Shown piece after piece: positions 20,601 through 32,300 of a stretch of DNA of 64,000 nt. Position 1 is the stretch's first letter, and every line of letters begins with the position of its first letter. The notes beneath the pieces are model-generated. The model had not been told where the DNA came from and did not search any database. It saw only the letters and a list, made by a program, of their open reading frames with translations. This DNA is from Rhodosorus marinus (taxonomy: Eukaryota; Rhodophyta; Stylonematophyceae; Stylonematales; Stylonemataceae). A program made the position numbers and the translations under genes. The DNA is taken from NCBI GenBank assembly GCA_029953675.1, contig JAMWBK010000002.1:3100001-3164000 (forward strand), given 5' to 3'.

Positions 20601-23534
20601 GCTTCGGTTGGAGCGGCCGACTAATAGATATAGGAACCCTGGCTGTCGCTTCTGTGCAAATTGTAAGGGCTGTTCTCAAAGGTCATTTGACGAGTGAGGC
20701 CATTGCAATTTTTGATCACCGACGTACGATGCGCATTCGATTACTCGTGGAGCAACGAGTCTCTGGACTGTTTTCTCGACACAGCTTCTCTCGGTTTTCC
20801 TTATGACGCGATGCATGTGTTTATCAGCACAACCAAAAGCACGACGATTGAGTTTGAAGTGCAATATCAACGGTAGCCATGAATTCAGACCGACTATGTT
20901 TACGTAGTTTTGCGCTAGTCGCTTGAACTCTCGTCGTCTCTCAGCAAAAAAGGTCCAAAAAAAGAATCCAACTGTTTACGGCTGTCGAGGCGTATCTTGA
21001 GGTTCTACCCTATTACTAGTACGAGAAATTCAGCACCGGATTCACAGGAAAGCTTTGCAGCAGAATAAGTGGAGGAAACTCTAAACAGCTTCAGCCTGGT
21101 AGTTGCTGAATTTCTTTGCCAAGCGCTATCCAAGAGGAACCCGACGTCTTGGTATCCTATACCCTACCACAGCATTACCGATCATTTGTTCAGTGCAGGG
21201 ACCATTCGCCCAGGAGACTTCTAATAGAACTGAGTGACATGAGCGCAAATGAAGCCATCCGCAATAAAAAATCTCCGCAATACGACATAGAAATGGCTCA
21301 TCGACGTGGGACATTGGGCGGGTTTGCAGAAGACCACAGATCATTCACGATAGTGAACATCTTCAACTCTCAGGCCGATAGAACATAAACTCATTCACTA
21401 CTTAAGCCGTTAACATCAACAGGAACTGAATTTGCTTCTTCTGCCAGAGACACAACTGACTGACTTTACTTGACGAACTACCTCCCCCCTCCTCCCCCTT
21501 AACCCCCCATAATGTTATACGTTCGGGTTGACATTCAAGCAACCCCGACGCTTCCAGCCTCCTCATCAACCGAGAACACAAACCGAAAAAAAAAGAAAAT
21601 GATTGCATGCTCGAAGACGTTCTTCCTCCATAACTTTCAGAAACGTCCTATTCATCGCTTTATTGTGTATTCAATTTTGCGTCTGGTCGGCCAACTTGCA
21701 CTGCTTACAGACAAAGAGGAGGTGGGAAAGAAAATCATACTTGAAAACTTGATAGATCTAAAGCTAAACGAAAATATGGCAAGAAAAAAATCCCCTAAAC
21801 ATTGTTGCACGTTCTGCTGAATGCAAATCGTTCTTTTTTAAAAGCAATATAATTGATAAACAGGAAGCCACCCAATTGAGCCATGAAAATCTTACCTCTT
21901 GGGGAAAAGATGCTGTAGACAGAGTTTTCTTGATTTTGATGGGGTTTTACCTTCGAAAAGGACCTCCTTCGGACGATTTCGATGTTTCTTTTTTTTTATT
22001 GAAGAAACCACCGGAATATTCGTGGGTGCCTTCTTATTTGCTTTGCGTATCAAAAATATTTGTTGTTTAATGTAGGAACGAAAGGTCCGGCATATTCCAA
22101 AGCTCATATTCCCATCACCTGGGCGGCTGGAGTTGATCTGCTCCTCGCAGACTACAATTAGGTATTTTAAAGATCTCCAACGCAGTGCCTGAACGGGTCG
22201 CTTACTCGGTCAGACGTAAAAAAATACTATTTCATGGCTGTATCTTTCCTCTCTATCGCTCCTGCACTCTCACAAGGTGAGCGCGATGCTCTGATTGGTC
22301 AAGAGTGGTACGGTATTGGATATAATTTAGACACCAAGGATGGTCAATTCTGGATCACGATTCTAGTCTACTTGCTATAGAGGCCACCGAAAAGACTGAA
22401 GACAATTGAAACTGAGGCACGATTCTCCTGAATCTCTTGTAGTTGAAATATTTTCGCATGTCGATGGGCATTCGTGCGAGTGGCATTTATCTCGAAATTT
22501 GAAGGTTGTGTTCTAAGCCCGCCCTAGTACAGCCTTACAAATTTATTCTGTTAAACATGTAAGTAAAATGAACTCACAGGTTTTTTGAATTCAACTCGGA
22601 TTATGAAAACGAGAAGAAAACACCTCTCTGCATTGAAGAAATTACTGTTTTGCAAACTAATGCAGATGAAAATATGATGTTCCTTTTCCTGTTCCAAGAT
22701 GATGAATCATGAATAGAATTCACGCCGGGTTAGGCGATACCTTAAAATCTAGTTCTATTCATGTCTCTTTAGACCAATCATTGTCTATCAAAATTGCAGA
22801 GTCCCCAAAAAAAGAAACTTGTTAAAAATCCAGCTCCTCCTTCCCCCCCACCGCGTTGCCTGTCAAATCGCTCCAGACATGTCTACGAAATGTTTTCCTT
22901 TTTTTTTCGAACGGGCCGACGGACACGAGAGAGAGGAAACATGCAAAACTACTTATCCTATGCCCTGTGTTTTATTGAATCTCTATTCTTCTTCCAACCT
23001 TCCACCCCCTTTTCTTCCTATTCCCATTCCCAATACAACTCATAAAAACAAATTTCCATAAAGAATTCCTCTTTCTGCCCGCTCACCTATTCCTTTTCTT
23101 CCCCCCCCCTTAAAATACCTTCAGGTCACCGCAATATCAACCAACTATTTTCCGTACGCTGTATTCGCCAATAACTCGCGTAAAATACAATCCAAAATAT
23201 CTTAAATTAATGTCGCCTAACCAGGCGCGCGTGGCCTTGGCTGGGCCTTTTAGTTGTGCCTTGGCTGTGTACAAAATCTCACGCGGAAGTTTCAGCTTTG
23301 CTATTCTGTGTTGCTCTCAAAATGGGGCCTTGATGAGGGGTGATGGAGGAGGGGGGGGAAGGATAGTATCTTATTCTTCATTCTCTTATCGTACGCCTCT
23401 CCGCTCATCAAATAAATATTCGTTAATTTAAATACACACTCAGAACTGACTTTGGACACGAGGGGTGGGGGTAGCCGTTGCATGGGGTGGTTTGGATAAC
23501 TAGGGGTGACCTCCAAATTTTGGTGCGCTAAAAG
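17695..23534. other. Long intergenic stretch with no supported gene
   Basis: Nearly 6 kb without a frame over 113 codons and without any recognised family. 21485-21512 and 22840-23110 are C-rich and G-poor on the plus strand, the mirror image of the G/T-rich leaders found before other genes. They could mark the start of an unannotated minus-strand transcript (see findings). 19200-19400 and 21770-22070 hold A/T homopolymer tracts. I could not fold any part into a tRNA by eye. Confidence 0.45.
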
Positions 23535-24152
23535 TTGTCGAATGGACGGAAGCAGTTGAGCGGGGGGGGTGGGGGAGAGGGAAAAAAAAGGGAAGGAAAA
23601 GTAAGCGAAACTCTTTCTTCTTTTGAATTCTGCTTGCTTTTTTTTGTACCTTGTTCATTGGTCAATGATAATTTTATCGAATTATTTAAGTTTGGAATGG
23701 ATAAAGTGGGATTAGGGCAAGATAGAGGTTGTACCGGAATTTTGGTGTTGCTAGGAAGGGTCCGACGTAAAGTTTGGATTGGGAGATTGAGTGAGTTTTT
23801 CAGGAGGCTAGTAAAACGTATTATGGAAAGCGGTCATCGATGGGGGAATTCGTTCGCGGGAGGGGGTGGGGAAAGGTCGGAACGGGAAGTTGGACGACGA
23901 TTTTTGGGTGTTGAAGGCCTACATTGTGATTAGCTGAATTTGCGCAAATCGAGCTGACGACACGCTGCTGAGTGCAAAGCAGAGGGGGGAGCTAAAGCAG
24001 CTGCTTTTTGAGGTATAAGGTTCTTTTTTTGTAATAGAGGGGACGGATCGGGTTGCTAGTCGGAGTGGAGTTGCATGCTTGGGGTTGAGCTTTGTATGTT
24101 GAGACAGACGGCAAGGAGTGTTCGGATTTCTGTGCAGTGAGGTTTTGGGTTT
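23535..24152 (+). promoter_or_regulatory. G-rich leader of the orphan acidic protein gene
   Basis: The sense strand is C-poor, with G-runs at 23560-23578 and 23340-23360 and more around 23860-23880. This resembles the tracts before other start codons in the window. Function is inferred. Confidence 0.35.
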
Positions 24153-24950
24153 GTGACCGACGTGAGTAGAGAAAATGACGCCGTGAACAGCAATAGTTTG
24201 AGCTGCGGAGGGGAAAGTTTTGAGGGAGAATTTGTGTGTTCGAGAGATATGGCCAGTGTAGGGGAGGGACGCTCCGTTCGGGATATTGGAACCATTAACC
24301 GACCTGGTTCACCGATTCCGACTGGAAGTTGTGATCAATTGAAAGTTGACCAGCTGGGCATCTTTCAGAGCGGGGCGTCGTTTGAGAAGTCTTTAGATGA
24401 GGAAATTAGTGAGAGATTAGCAAGGACGGTTTCGTATTTTGAAAATGACAATGCTTCTCTTCAAGTTGCAGCTGGAATGCACAAGAGTACGCCCTTGTCG
24501 AACGTGCAAGACGATCTGTTCGTGTCCGGCGATGATCCACAAGAGAGAGATGAGACGAGGAGCTTGAGTTTTCACGTCAGAAGCATGAGACCAGCCTCAT
24601 CCTTCAAGAATATGTTTGAATGCAAGTCGTTCAAAGGTCCAAGCTTTTCCTTTTCGAGCGGTGGAAAAGTTAGTTCCAGCCGATCTTCGCTGGTTTCAAC
24701 GTTGCCGAGATATAGCAAAACGCAAGGTTCCTTTTATGATCAGTCTACGGCTAATTCGACCACGAGCGACGCCAAGTTCGCGAAGGTTTTCGAGAATGCT
24801 GATGAGGACGATGACGATGATGGAAGTCTGAAGAGCTCCTTGGACGATGAAAGTGATAGCGATGAATCCGTTCCTTCGTCCATATCGGGAGAATTTGAGC
24901 TCTATCGTCAGGTAGAGGACGTACCAAGTGGACCTGACGGTTTCTTGTAG
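24153..24950 (+). CDS. Uncharacterised acidic, Ser-rich protein (5' end uncertain)
   Basis: The open frame runs from 24141 to the TAG at 24950, and codon usage looks like the other genes here. The first codon at 24153 is GTG, so the true start may be the ATG at 24249 (MASVGEGRSVRDIG, 233 residues) or lie in an upstream exon. I recognise no domain. What can be seen is a hydrophilic protein without membrane segments, a helical stretch LDEEISERLARTVSYFENDN, a Ser/Phe-rich middle (GPSFSFSSGGKVSSSRSSL), and a strongly acidic tract of Asp/Glu with SLKSSLDDESDSDESV near the C terminus. Such composition fits a phosphorylated, largely disordered nuclear or cytosolic protein, but no function is claimed. 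The long G-rich leader upstream supports a real gene on this strand. Confidence 0.55.
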   Translation: MTDVSRENDAVNSNSLSCGGESFEGEFVCSRDMASVGEGRSVRDIGTINRPGSPIPTGSCDQLKVDQLGIFQSGASFEKSLDEEISERLARTVSYFENDNASLQVAAGMHKSTPLSNVQDDLFVSGDDPQERDETRSLSFHVRSMRPASSFKNMFECKSFKGPSFSFSSGGKVSSSRSSLVSTLPRYSKTQGSFYDQSTANSTTSDAKFAKVFENADEDDDDDGSLKSSLDDESDSDESVPSSISGEFELYRQVEDVPSGPDGFL

Positions 24951-26349
24951 ACCGGTGAAATTTTTGTCGGAGGAACGATCTCTCGGTGCTCAGCTTCAGT
25001 GCAGAGGAATATTGCTGGCCGGAGATGCGATTTGCTCATGAGCTCGAACGTGAACTTGCTCATGATCGCTCAGATAACGTGGTGGGGAAGGCCCTTGAAT
25101 TTGCGCTCCAGGTCTGATCTGGTGCTGATAGGAAGGAAGTGTTCAGATTGTATTTATGATTACTACAAATTAATTCTATGTCGCTATTACTGAGGGACGT
25201 AATCGGAGAAGCATTGCAAGCCTAGAAATGTAGGGTTTGAATAGGTGGTCGTCCCGCTCAGGTACCGGGATGTCGCTCGAAGATAGTCCTCGCATACCGA
25301 GACGTGGCTCGAATAAGATCCTCAGTAAATAAATAGTGTATTAACTTACTTTTTGACCTGTAGCGAGGTCCTCCCCAAGATGAGGAGCTAGTCCACAAGC
25401 GTGTTCGGCGTTGGTCCAACCAGAACTGGGAAAACAGAGCAAAATTTTGTTTTTCAGTTCTATTCCTCAAAAATCAAAAAGAGCTTTAGTGCCACAGATA
25501 CAGCGAGAATCTGAACCGTTAGGTATTAACACCCAGCGCAGCTGAATGAGAAGAAACCTTCTCACACCGCGCCTGCTTGTGAACGATAACGAATCGAATC
25601 TTAAGTTAAGGGTTCACACTTACATAGATCATCCTCGGAGACCGAAATCTATCCTCAAGAGATAAGCATCATCCGTCCTCATCAGCATCGGGAACGTTGA
25701 ACGCACGCTGCTGTCGATGAGAAGAGCTACGTTATCCTCTTTACTGACCTTCTCAGCGGCCAAAGCCAGACTGTTGCTCCATTGAAGAAACAACCATCGT
25801 CATCAAACACATCCCAACAAAACCAAACTCAATCCGAAAAGGAAGAAGCCATATGAGATGGTTGTCCTGCCAAGGAGATGCTGTACGTTGGGGATTGCGC
25901 ACCTCTCCATCCTCAGGTACCACATCGAAATCCACGACGGTGATGGACTAAACAAGGAGGGGATCATATTCAGTTCAGTTGAACATCATTAGTGCGCTCC
26001 GTATGCAAAGATTTGTAAACTTTGTCAACAACATCCAGGGAACAAAAAATTTGCCTTAGCGTATGGCGGCGGCCACGTTGAACAGAGACAGAGGTTCGTC
26101 TCGTGAAACGAGAAACTCTCGACGGGTATTTCGCTTTTATGTGATTCTTTGTTCTGCTGTCTTTGCCCTGTCCAAGCAAGAGGAATCTGTTCCTTGCCAA
26201 TTCAGAAAACAACAAATAACAGCCCAGAGCAGGTTCGGAGCATAGAAAGAGAGGTTCGCATCGCGTCGGAGCAGTGACTGCTCCGACGTCACGAACACGG
26301 CCGTTTGAGAAGGTCTCAATAGTGTGATTCTCTGTTGCCAGCAAGTGTT
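24951..26349. other. Intergenic region
   Basis: Only short frames are present; none is supported. A 124-codon minus-strand frame at 25970-26344 has an ATG but no recognisable domain and lies in DNA of intergenic character. Confidence 0.5.
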
Positions 26350-26954
26350 TCCCCTTTTGTCTCTGAAAAGAGTGTTGGCGAAGGTGTGTGGGAAAGGCGC
26401 GGGGGAAGCTGAGGAGGAAGGTGAGGGGGCGGGATGGGTTGGGGTGGGACAGTGTAGCTGTTGAGCTGATAATCGGGTTTTTTGAATGATATATATTAAC
26501 GACCAGTTTGGGTAGACTGAATGCTATTGCGGTGTATAGGAGAGGGAGGCTTTGAAGTAGGAAGAAAGGCCGATGTTTATCTCTTTCGTCTTCGGTTTTT
26601 TTTTTAAGTGAGTGGAGACTAAGGGGTTGGGTAGTTTTTGAATAGTCGAGGAAGAGAGAAAGAGGGAGGTGTGCTGTTGGAAAGGGGCTGGAAGAGACGT
26701 CCTCGTGTTTCCTTGGTGGTGTGGCGTTTGCAGCCGTTCGTTTTGGGTTTGAAGAGAGTACGACGGGACGAGGACGGTGTTCGGGGAGGACCGTTTTTGG
26801 CGTGGGGAATGGGAAACATTTTGCTAGGTTTTTAAGGAGCGTTTGGTTTGTTTTTACTGTTGGGAGGGTGGTGGGGGGGGTGGGGGAGGTTGCTCCAAGT
26901 TGCTTGGGGTGGAGGATTGGGTGGGGCTGTACGCCTTGAGAGTTTCTTTTTTTA
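26350..26954 (+). promoter_or_regulatory. G/T-rich leader of SNF4
   Basis: A C-poor sense strand with repeated G-runs at 26861-26889 (quadruplex-like) and a gatatatatta box near 26490. The ATG of the AMPK gamma gene follows at 26955 after a T-run. Role inferred. Confidence 0.4.
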
Positions 26955-28752
26955 ATGGTTGGTGAGGAGGGTGAAGAGAGGGCAAAGATGGGAGACGAAG
27001 GGATGAATTTTAATGCGACTGGTCAGATTGGGATGGATCTTGATTCAGGTGGTCATGGATTGATGGATCTTGAACAGAATGTTCGAAGCGGGGCGGGTAG
27101 GAATGAGGGTGACGGTGGTACTGCCGCAATGGCGAATTGGGTAGAAGGGGAGGGTAGGTCAAAGGGAGAAGAAAATAGTAGCCGGCCTGCAATAGGACTG
27201 GATAATACTGAGTATACGAAGATGAGAGGATTGATTTGCTCAATTTTGAGGGAATATCGAGCTGAAAATGTTATGTCGGAGAGCTCTAAGATTGTGTACT
27301 TGGACAGTGGACTTGACTTGAGACAAGGTTTCTTCGTCCTCTTAGAGAATGGTGGGTTCAATTTTTTTTGTAGGAACACAGTCAGAACGCTTGTTGTTTG
27401 CCTACATGCATGTTAACGCTTCGGTCTTCTTACTACTGGTCTGGCAACAGGACTGGACTCCGCACCAGTATGGAACTCGACCAAAGGGAAGTTCTTAGCG
27501 ACAATTACGATTTCCGACTTCATAAATTTTTTGTTTTATACGAGCTTCGCAAATCCCCAGGGGATGAACGATCAATACGCGTCCCAGACTATCGGAAACT
27601 GGCTAAGTATGTTATCATCCCGATCGAACTCCCCTTTTTACTAGTGACTGTAGGAAGATTTTAGTTTAGGCTGACGGCCGAGGAGATGCAATTGGAAGAT
27701 TGGTTGATCCTTGATCGACAGCTTGACATTGAAAGGGCAATGTCCATCTCCAGCTGAGTTTCGGCTGAAAACACGGATCTGCTTGCATGTGGTTGGGATG
27801 ACAGCCTTCTTCTTCTGTTGTCGCGAGACTCTAGCAACGCGCTTGATACCCGATGCTCAACTTCGCCGCTTGGATTTCTGATTTTCTTTTTTCTGTCACA
27901 AAATAGACTATGCCACAGAGGGCCGAGAATGGGTGTGGAGACATGTGGAGGCTGATACATCACTGTACGATTCGTGTAGAGTGTTGGCGGATCACTCGCT
28001 CCATTACTTACCGGTCTATTCTAGGGAGTCGAATATGGTAGTTCAGATGCTGACTCACGTGAAGATTCTGGGCTTCCTACGGGAAAACTTGACAACTGAG
28101 AAGCTCATGAAGAAGGCGATGGAGAATGGATCGTCAGAGTATAAACTTATGCAGTCGACCCTTGACAGTCTCGGAATAGGGACCTTCAAGGACCTCGCGG
28201 TACTTGAGTTCTCCACGCTAGTTGTTGATTGCCTCCAGACCATGGCAAGGCGGAGGTTGACTGAGTTGCCGGTCATTGATCCGGAAGGTAGGACTAAATC
28301 TCACTGAGCTCACCCTTGGTTCGTGAAAGTAGAGAGGAACCGTTCGCAAGAGATTATCTCCAGACGGGAGAAACTCATCTAGCGGTCAAAACCTGCGTGT
28401 TTCTAGGAAAATTTGTCGACGTGTTTTCGAGGCATGACGTCTTTGAGTTATCGAAAAGAGACAGGGAAGCGAATTCGAAGATGTCTGTGATTGAAGCGAT
28501 TCATAAGCGCCCAATTGTAAGTCCCCACTGTTTGAATCAAGCGTTTACATCTTGCAGATGCTGACTGGTAAACGCAACAATCCTGTCCAGGACGGGTCTA
28601 TGGGTCACTGTTGCAGAAGGCAGGACTGCCTAGGTGCTATTATTGATGCGTTTGGGAGATTCGAGGTGGAGCGGATGTACTTTGTAAGCGATAAGAATCA
28701 ACTCGAGGGAGTGATATCTCTCAGTGATTTGCTGAGATTCTTCCTGGGATGA
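26955..28752 (+). CDS. SNF4: AMPK/SNF1 gamma subunit (four CBS domains)
   Basis: Nucleotide-sensing gamma subunit of the SNF1/AMPK energy kinase. Exons 26955-27351, 27451-27606, 27907-28287, 28407-28516 and 28558-28752 join in phase to about 412 residues. The third exon could instead begin at 27919, dropping four residues. A Gly/Glu-rich N tail of about 85 residues is followed by four CBS repeats. Landmarks: KIVYLDSGLDLRQGFFVLLE then NGLDSAPVWNSTKGKFLAT and ISDFINFL (CBS1); DSCRVLADHSLHYLPVYS (CBS2); CLQTMARRRLTELPVIDPEG then VDVFSRHDVFEL (CBS3); AIIDAFGRFEVERMYFVSD and GVISLSDLLRFFLG (CBS4). This is the canonical order, ending exactly after the last CBS. It lacks the carbohydrate-binding module that green plants fuse to their beta-gamma protein. 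It converges with DOP1. Confidence 0.93.
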
Positions 28753-29393
28753 AGAGGATCTCTACCCTGAAAGAGGTTCTCTTCCGTAGCGAAGTGGATC
28801 GGAATGACCTTAATGTGAAAGTGGCTGTGCCATTTGCAACCTGCCGTGTTTTGCTCGGATGATTGTAATGATATTGGTTGCGGCAACCGGTGATGTGAAC
28901 TCGGAGAGGAGCACTGATTGTCGTCTGCAGAGATGCACAGCTGCAGATTTTATGTTGTATTTTTCTTTCGTTTTTACGGAAAGAAGGAAACGCTCTTCGA
29001 ATACATCAACGAAGCAGCGTGTGGTGAAAGGAAGTTTGTACAGAGTGATTAAACGAGAATCGGGGCATATACTTGATTACGTGACTCCTTGCAAGAATGG
29101 AGATGAGTGGTAGAACTCAGGATCTTCTAGCGATGCTTACATAGTTGCACTGGTTGAGCGTTGCCCAGAAACCCTGTGCGCACCTGGAGCACTTGATGCT
29201 CCTCATGCTTTTGGGTATCTGCACGGGCCTGGACTTCATTGGTGGCAATTTGCAAGCTAGTTGCTTGCCGTGGCCGCTGGGTCCTTCACGGTCTCGTTTG
29301 CTTGGTTTAGTCTGTCCAACAAAAAAGGTCTATAAAAAAACACAAGTTATTGATCGATAGTCAGGCACAGCTAGGATTGGACTTGTGCCTTCG
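28753..29393. other. 3' spacer between convergent SNF4 and DOP1
   Basis: No supported gene. It holds the 3' ends of both flanking transcripts. Confidence 0.5.
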
Positions 29394-32300
29394 CTAAGAA
29401 GCGGATTCGTGCTGATGAAATTCCTGCTCGAGTTCAAAGTTGATCATTGTGATATCAGGTTGAGATTGGAGTTCATTGCTCAGGACAACTCTCGCACACA
29501 GTTTCATCGCGTAGGCCTTGACAAACGCAGCACTAACGCCAGAGAGTGTCCCTCCACAAACTGGGATTGAAGCGCTCATCCTCAGATGCGAGAACTCCTC
29601 GAGATCAAATCCATCCACATCCGTCTCCGCAATTTGCGCTACCAAAGGCTCCGCAGAGGGTGCACTGCTTTCAGTGACCCTCCCAGTGGACGTGGCGCAA
29701 GAGTCAAAGAAGAAGGACTGCTCGTAGGAAAACTCCGTTACTTGTAGTACTACTCGCAAACAAAAAAGGAAGATTAAGGTTAACAACCCTGTAGGTCCGG
29801 ATGCGTCGGGCACGGAGACGCAGCGCTCAAAACTTGGACTGTCCATGGGCAAGGCTTACACGTTACAAGATCAAGAAACCGGAGCACAGCAGCAGTCTCC
29901 ATGGGGTCGGCAAAAGGCTTTTCCAGAATCCTTATCGTTTCCGTTAGCGTGCTAGCGCGAAAGTGTTTGATGCTCTGTACTCCCGTCCGAAGGAGCAGTA
30001 CTCGAAGGCAAAGAAACGTCTCAACAGTTAGGTTACTGGACCGGACTCTAAGCGCATCCCGCAGCTTCTCCAGCACGCTTGACACCTTTTCACATATTGA
30101 AACGCGAGGAAACCATTCAGTCCTTCGCTCACCGACGGAAAAGCATCTGGGATACTTTTTCGGCGCCAGATAGCCTGCTCTTCAAAGTATTACCTGCACA
30201 TTGAATTGCTGCTCCTCCCCAAAGAACAAGCAGAATGATATTCGTCTAATAACTCTTGCACGGCTCTTCAGGTCGGAGTCCCGGCCCGCGAACACGGCCG
30301 TGATTCCGCCAGCTCCAACTCCCTGATTCTGAGTGGACATTCCGGCGAGTAGGGCCTTGTCCGAGTCAAGAACACAATTCACAGTTTCCGCGAGCGTTCT
30401 TAAGAGGGCGGAACTCTTGCCTTCGAAAAAGGTGGACTCCTCAAGCAGCGCTAACGTTCCCTTCTTGATTGTTTTCAGTGCCCATGGATATCTGCAACAA
30501 CAGAGTCGTGCACGTTAGATTGGAAGCAAACTCCCAAATATTCAGGGAGCGAGAAAGCAGCAGACTTTCTTGGTGTTCCTCACTCGCAGCAAGAGTTCAA
30601 TAGCTTGGCCGCTGCTGACTTGGCGATCTCATCATGGGGGGCCGAGATCGTCTTTCCACTCGTTGGCCTTCGAAGGATTTTAAACGCAGATTCCACTGCC
30701 GGAGCTAACAGGGCTACACCATTTGGTCGGTCATCTTCAAACGCAGAGTCAAGAAGTCTCACTAATGAACTCGCATTCGCAACCAGTGCTTTGGTCATTA
30801 GATGAGCACGCTTCAACGTATCACTTCCATCGCTCCCGACTCCGTTTCCGACACCTTGTTGGGACGTGGGTTTCCTCGTCTCGGCTTTCGATTCTGCCTT
30901 GGTACTGTTCACTTGAGAATCGGAATCCATTTTTCCAATCTCGTTGCACGCGCTTGCTGAGATCGTGGTCGCGTGAGCAAGTTCTTTCCTAAGTCTTCTA
31001 TCGATTATCGACTTGGGAACCGCATATGTGTAGGAAGAAAGCACGTTAAGCGACTCCAAGACTACTGATGCCCGCGGAGTAACAGTTAAGAGTTCCCTAA
31101 CGGTTACGTATATTGTAGGCCAGGAAGCTACGACGTCCGCTTGATATCCACAGGACTCGAGAAAGCATGACAAAAACTCGAGCGACGACGTCTAATCGAT
31201 CAAGAATGATAAACTCAGGAACTCCTCAACCATGGAAGCGAACAAAGTGGCGATCGATTCTCTGACTCACCTGTATGTTTGCAGCATGGAAGTCTGCGAA
31301 GAAATCTCCTGCTGCCAATAGTCCCTTCAGCGAATGTCGTGCAGCGCCATCGGAAGACTCCTGATCCTCTGTGTCGACTCTCTCCTTCAAGGGCCTCCCG
31401 ACTGGATCCTTTCGCATCGCCTGACCCTCTCTTTTCAACTTGCGGTTCTTAGCAGCCACCGCGAGACTGCTGCCCTCGTCCCACCTCAGGGATAGTTCAA
31501 AAACATCACAAACCGCCGCCGTAACCGACTCCGAAGTAGCTCCAGGAATGGCTAGAAGCAGGTCGATTGCGTTACGGCCTTCTGGTCGGTCTCTCCAGCT
31601 TGTTCCCGGATACTTAATCCGGTTTTGATACCAAAGCGCTATGAACGAAGCAGCCAAGTCGCACGGGTGACGCCGCAGAATGGGCTCAAGACAAGACATA
31701 ATCGCCGCCTTTTTAGATGTCAACCTTTCCGTGGAGTGGTAACCTTGCGACATGTCGCGTTTCCAAGAGGTCCACACATTTACACAGCACGATACAACAC
31801 GTGGGAGAATCGAGAAGACGCTCTGAATTGTCTCGTGCCTTGGATCAATAGTTCTTATTCCCTGTTCAGGCCCCACCCCAATGATCATGTCCTTCAAATC
31901 TGTCAGCAGCTTCAAAGGGTTCAGAGAAGAAGCCTCTGCGGGAGCTGATCCAGCTGGTTCTTTCGACATTCTCCTGTTCACGGATGACTCTCCGTTTCGC
32001 TGATCGTCCTCCAGAAGAGCATTGGTCTTTTCCTTCTCGCGAACATACTCCTCAAAGCTCGCGAGTGTGGTTCTTAGCAGCTCAGCGAGGCCGTTGAAAA
32101 GAACGAGCCGATTGTCCGCGAATGTTGCGAACGAGCCCAATGCGCTGTTGTGGGGTTGGCTGTTTCCCGATTCACTCAGTAGGAGCGATTCATTTTCTAT
32201 CAACTGCGTGATCTCGTTGATAGCAGAGGTCATATAGTTCTCCAATCCAGCTTCCAAGAACTGCGACGAGTTCTGGAAGAAAGATATCCATCGCCTGAGA

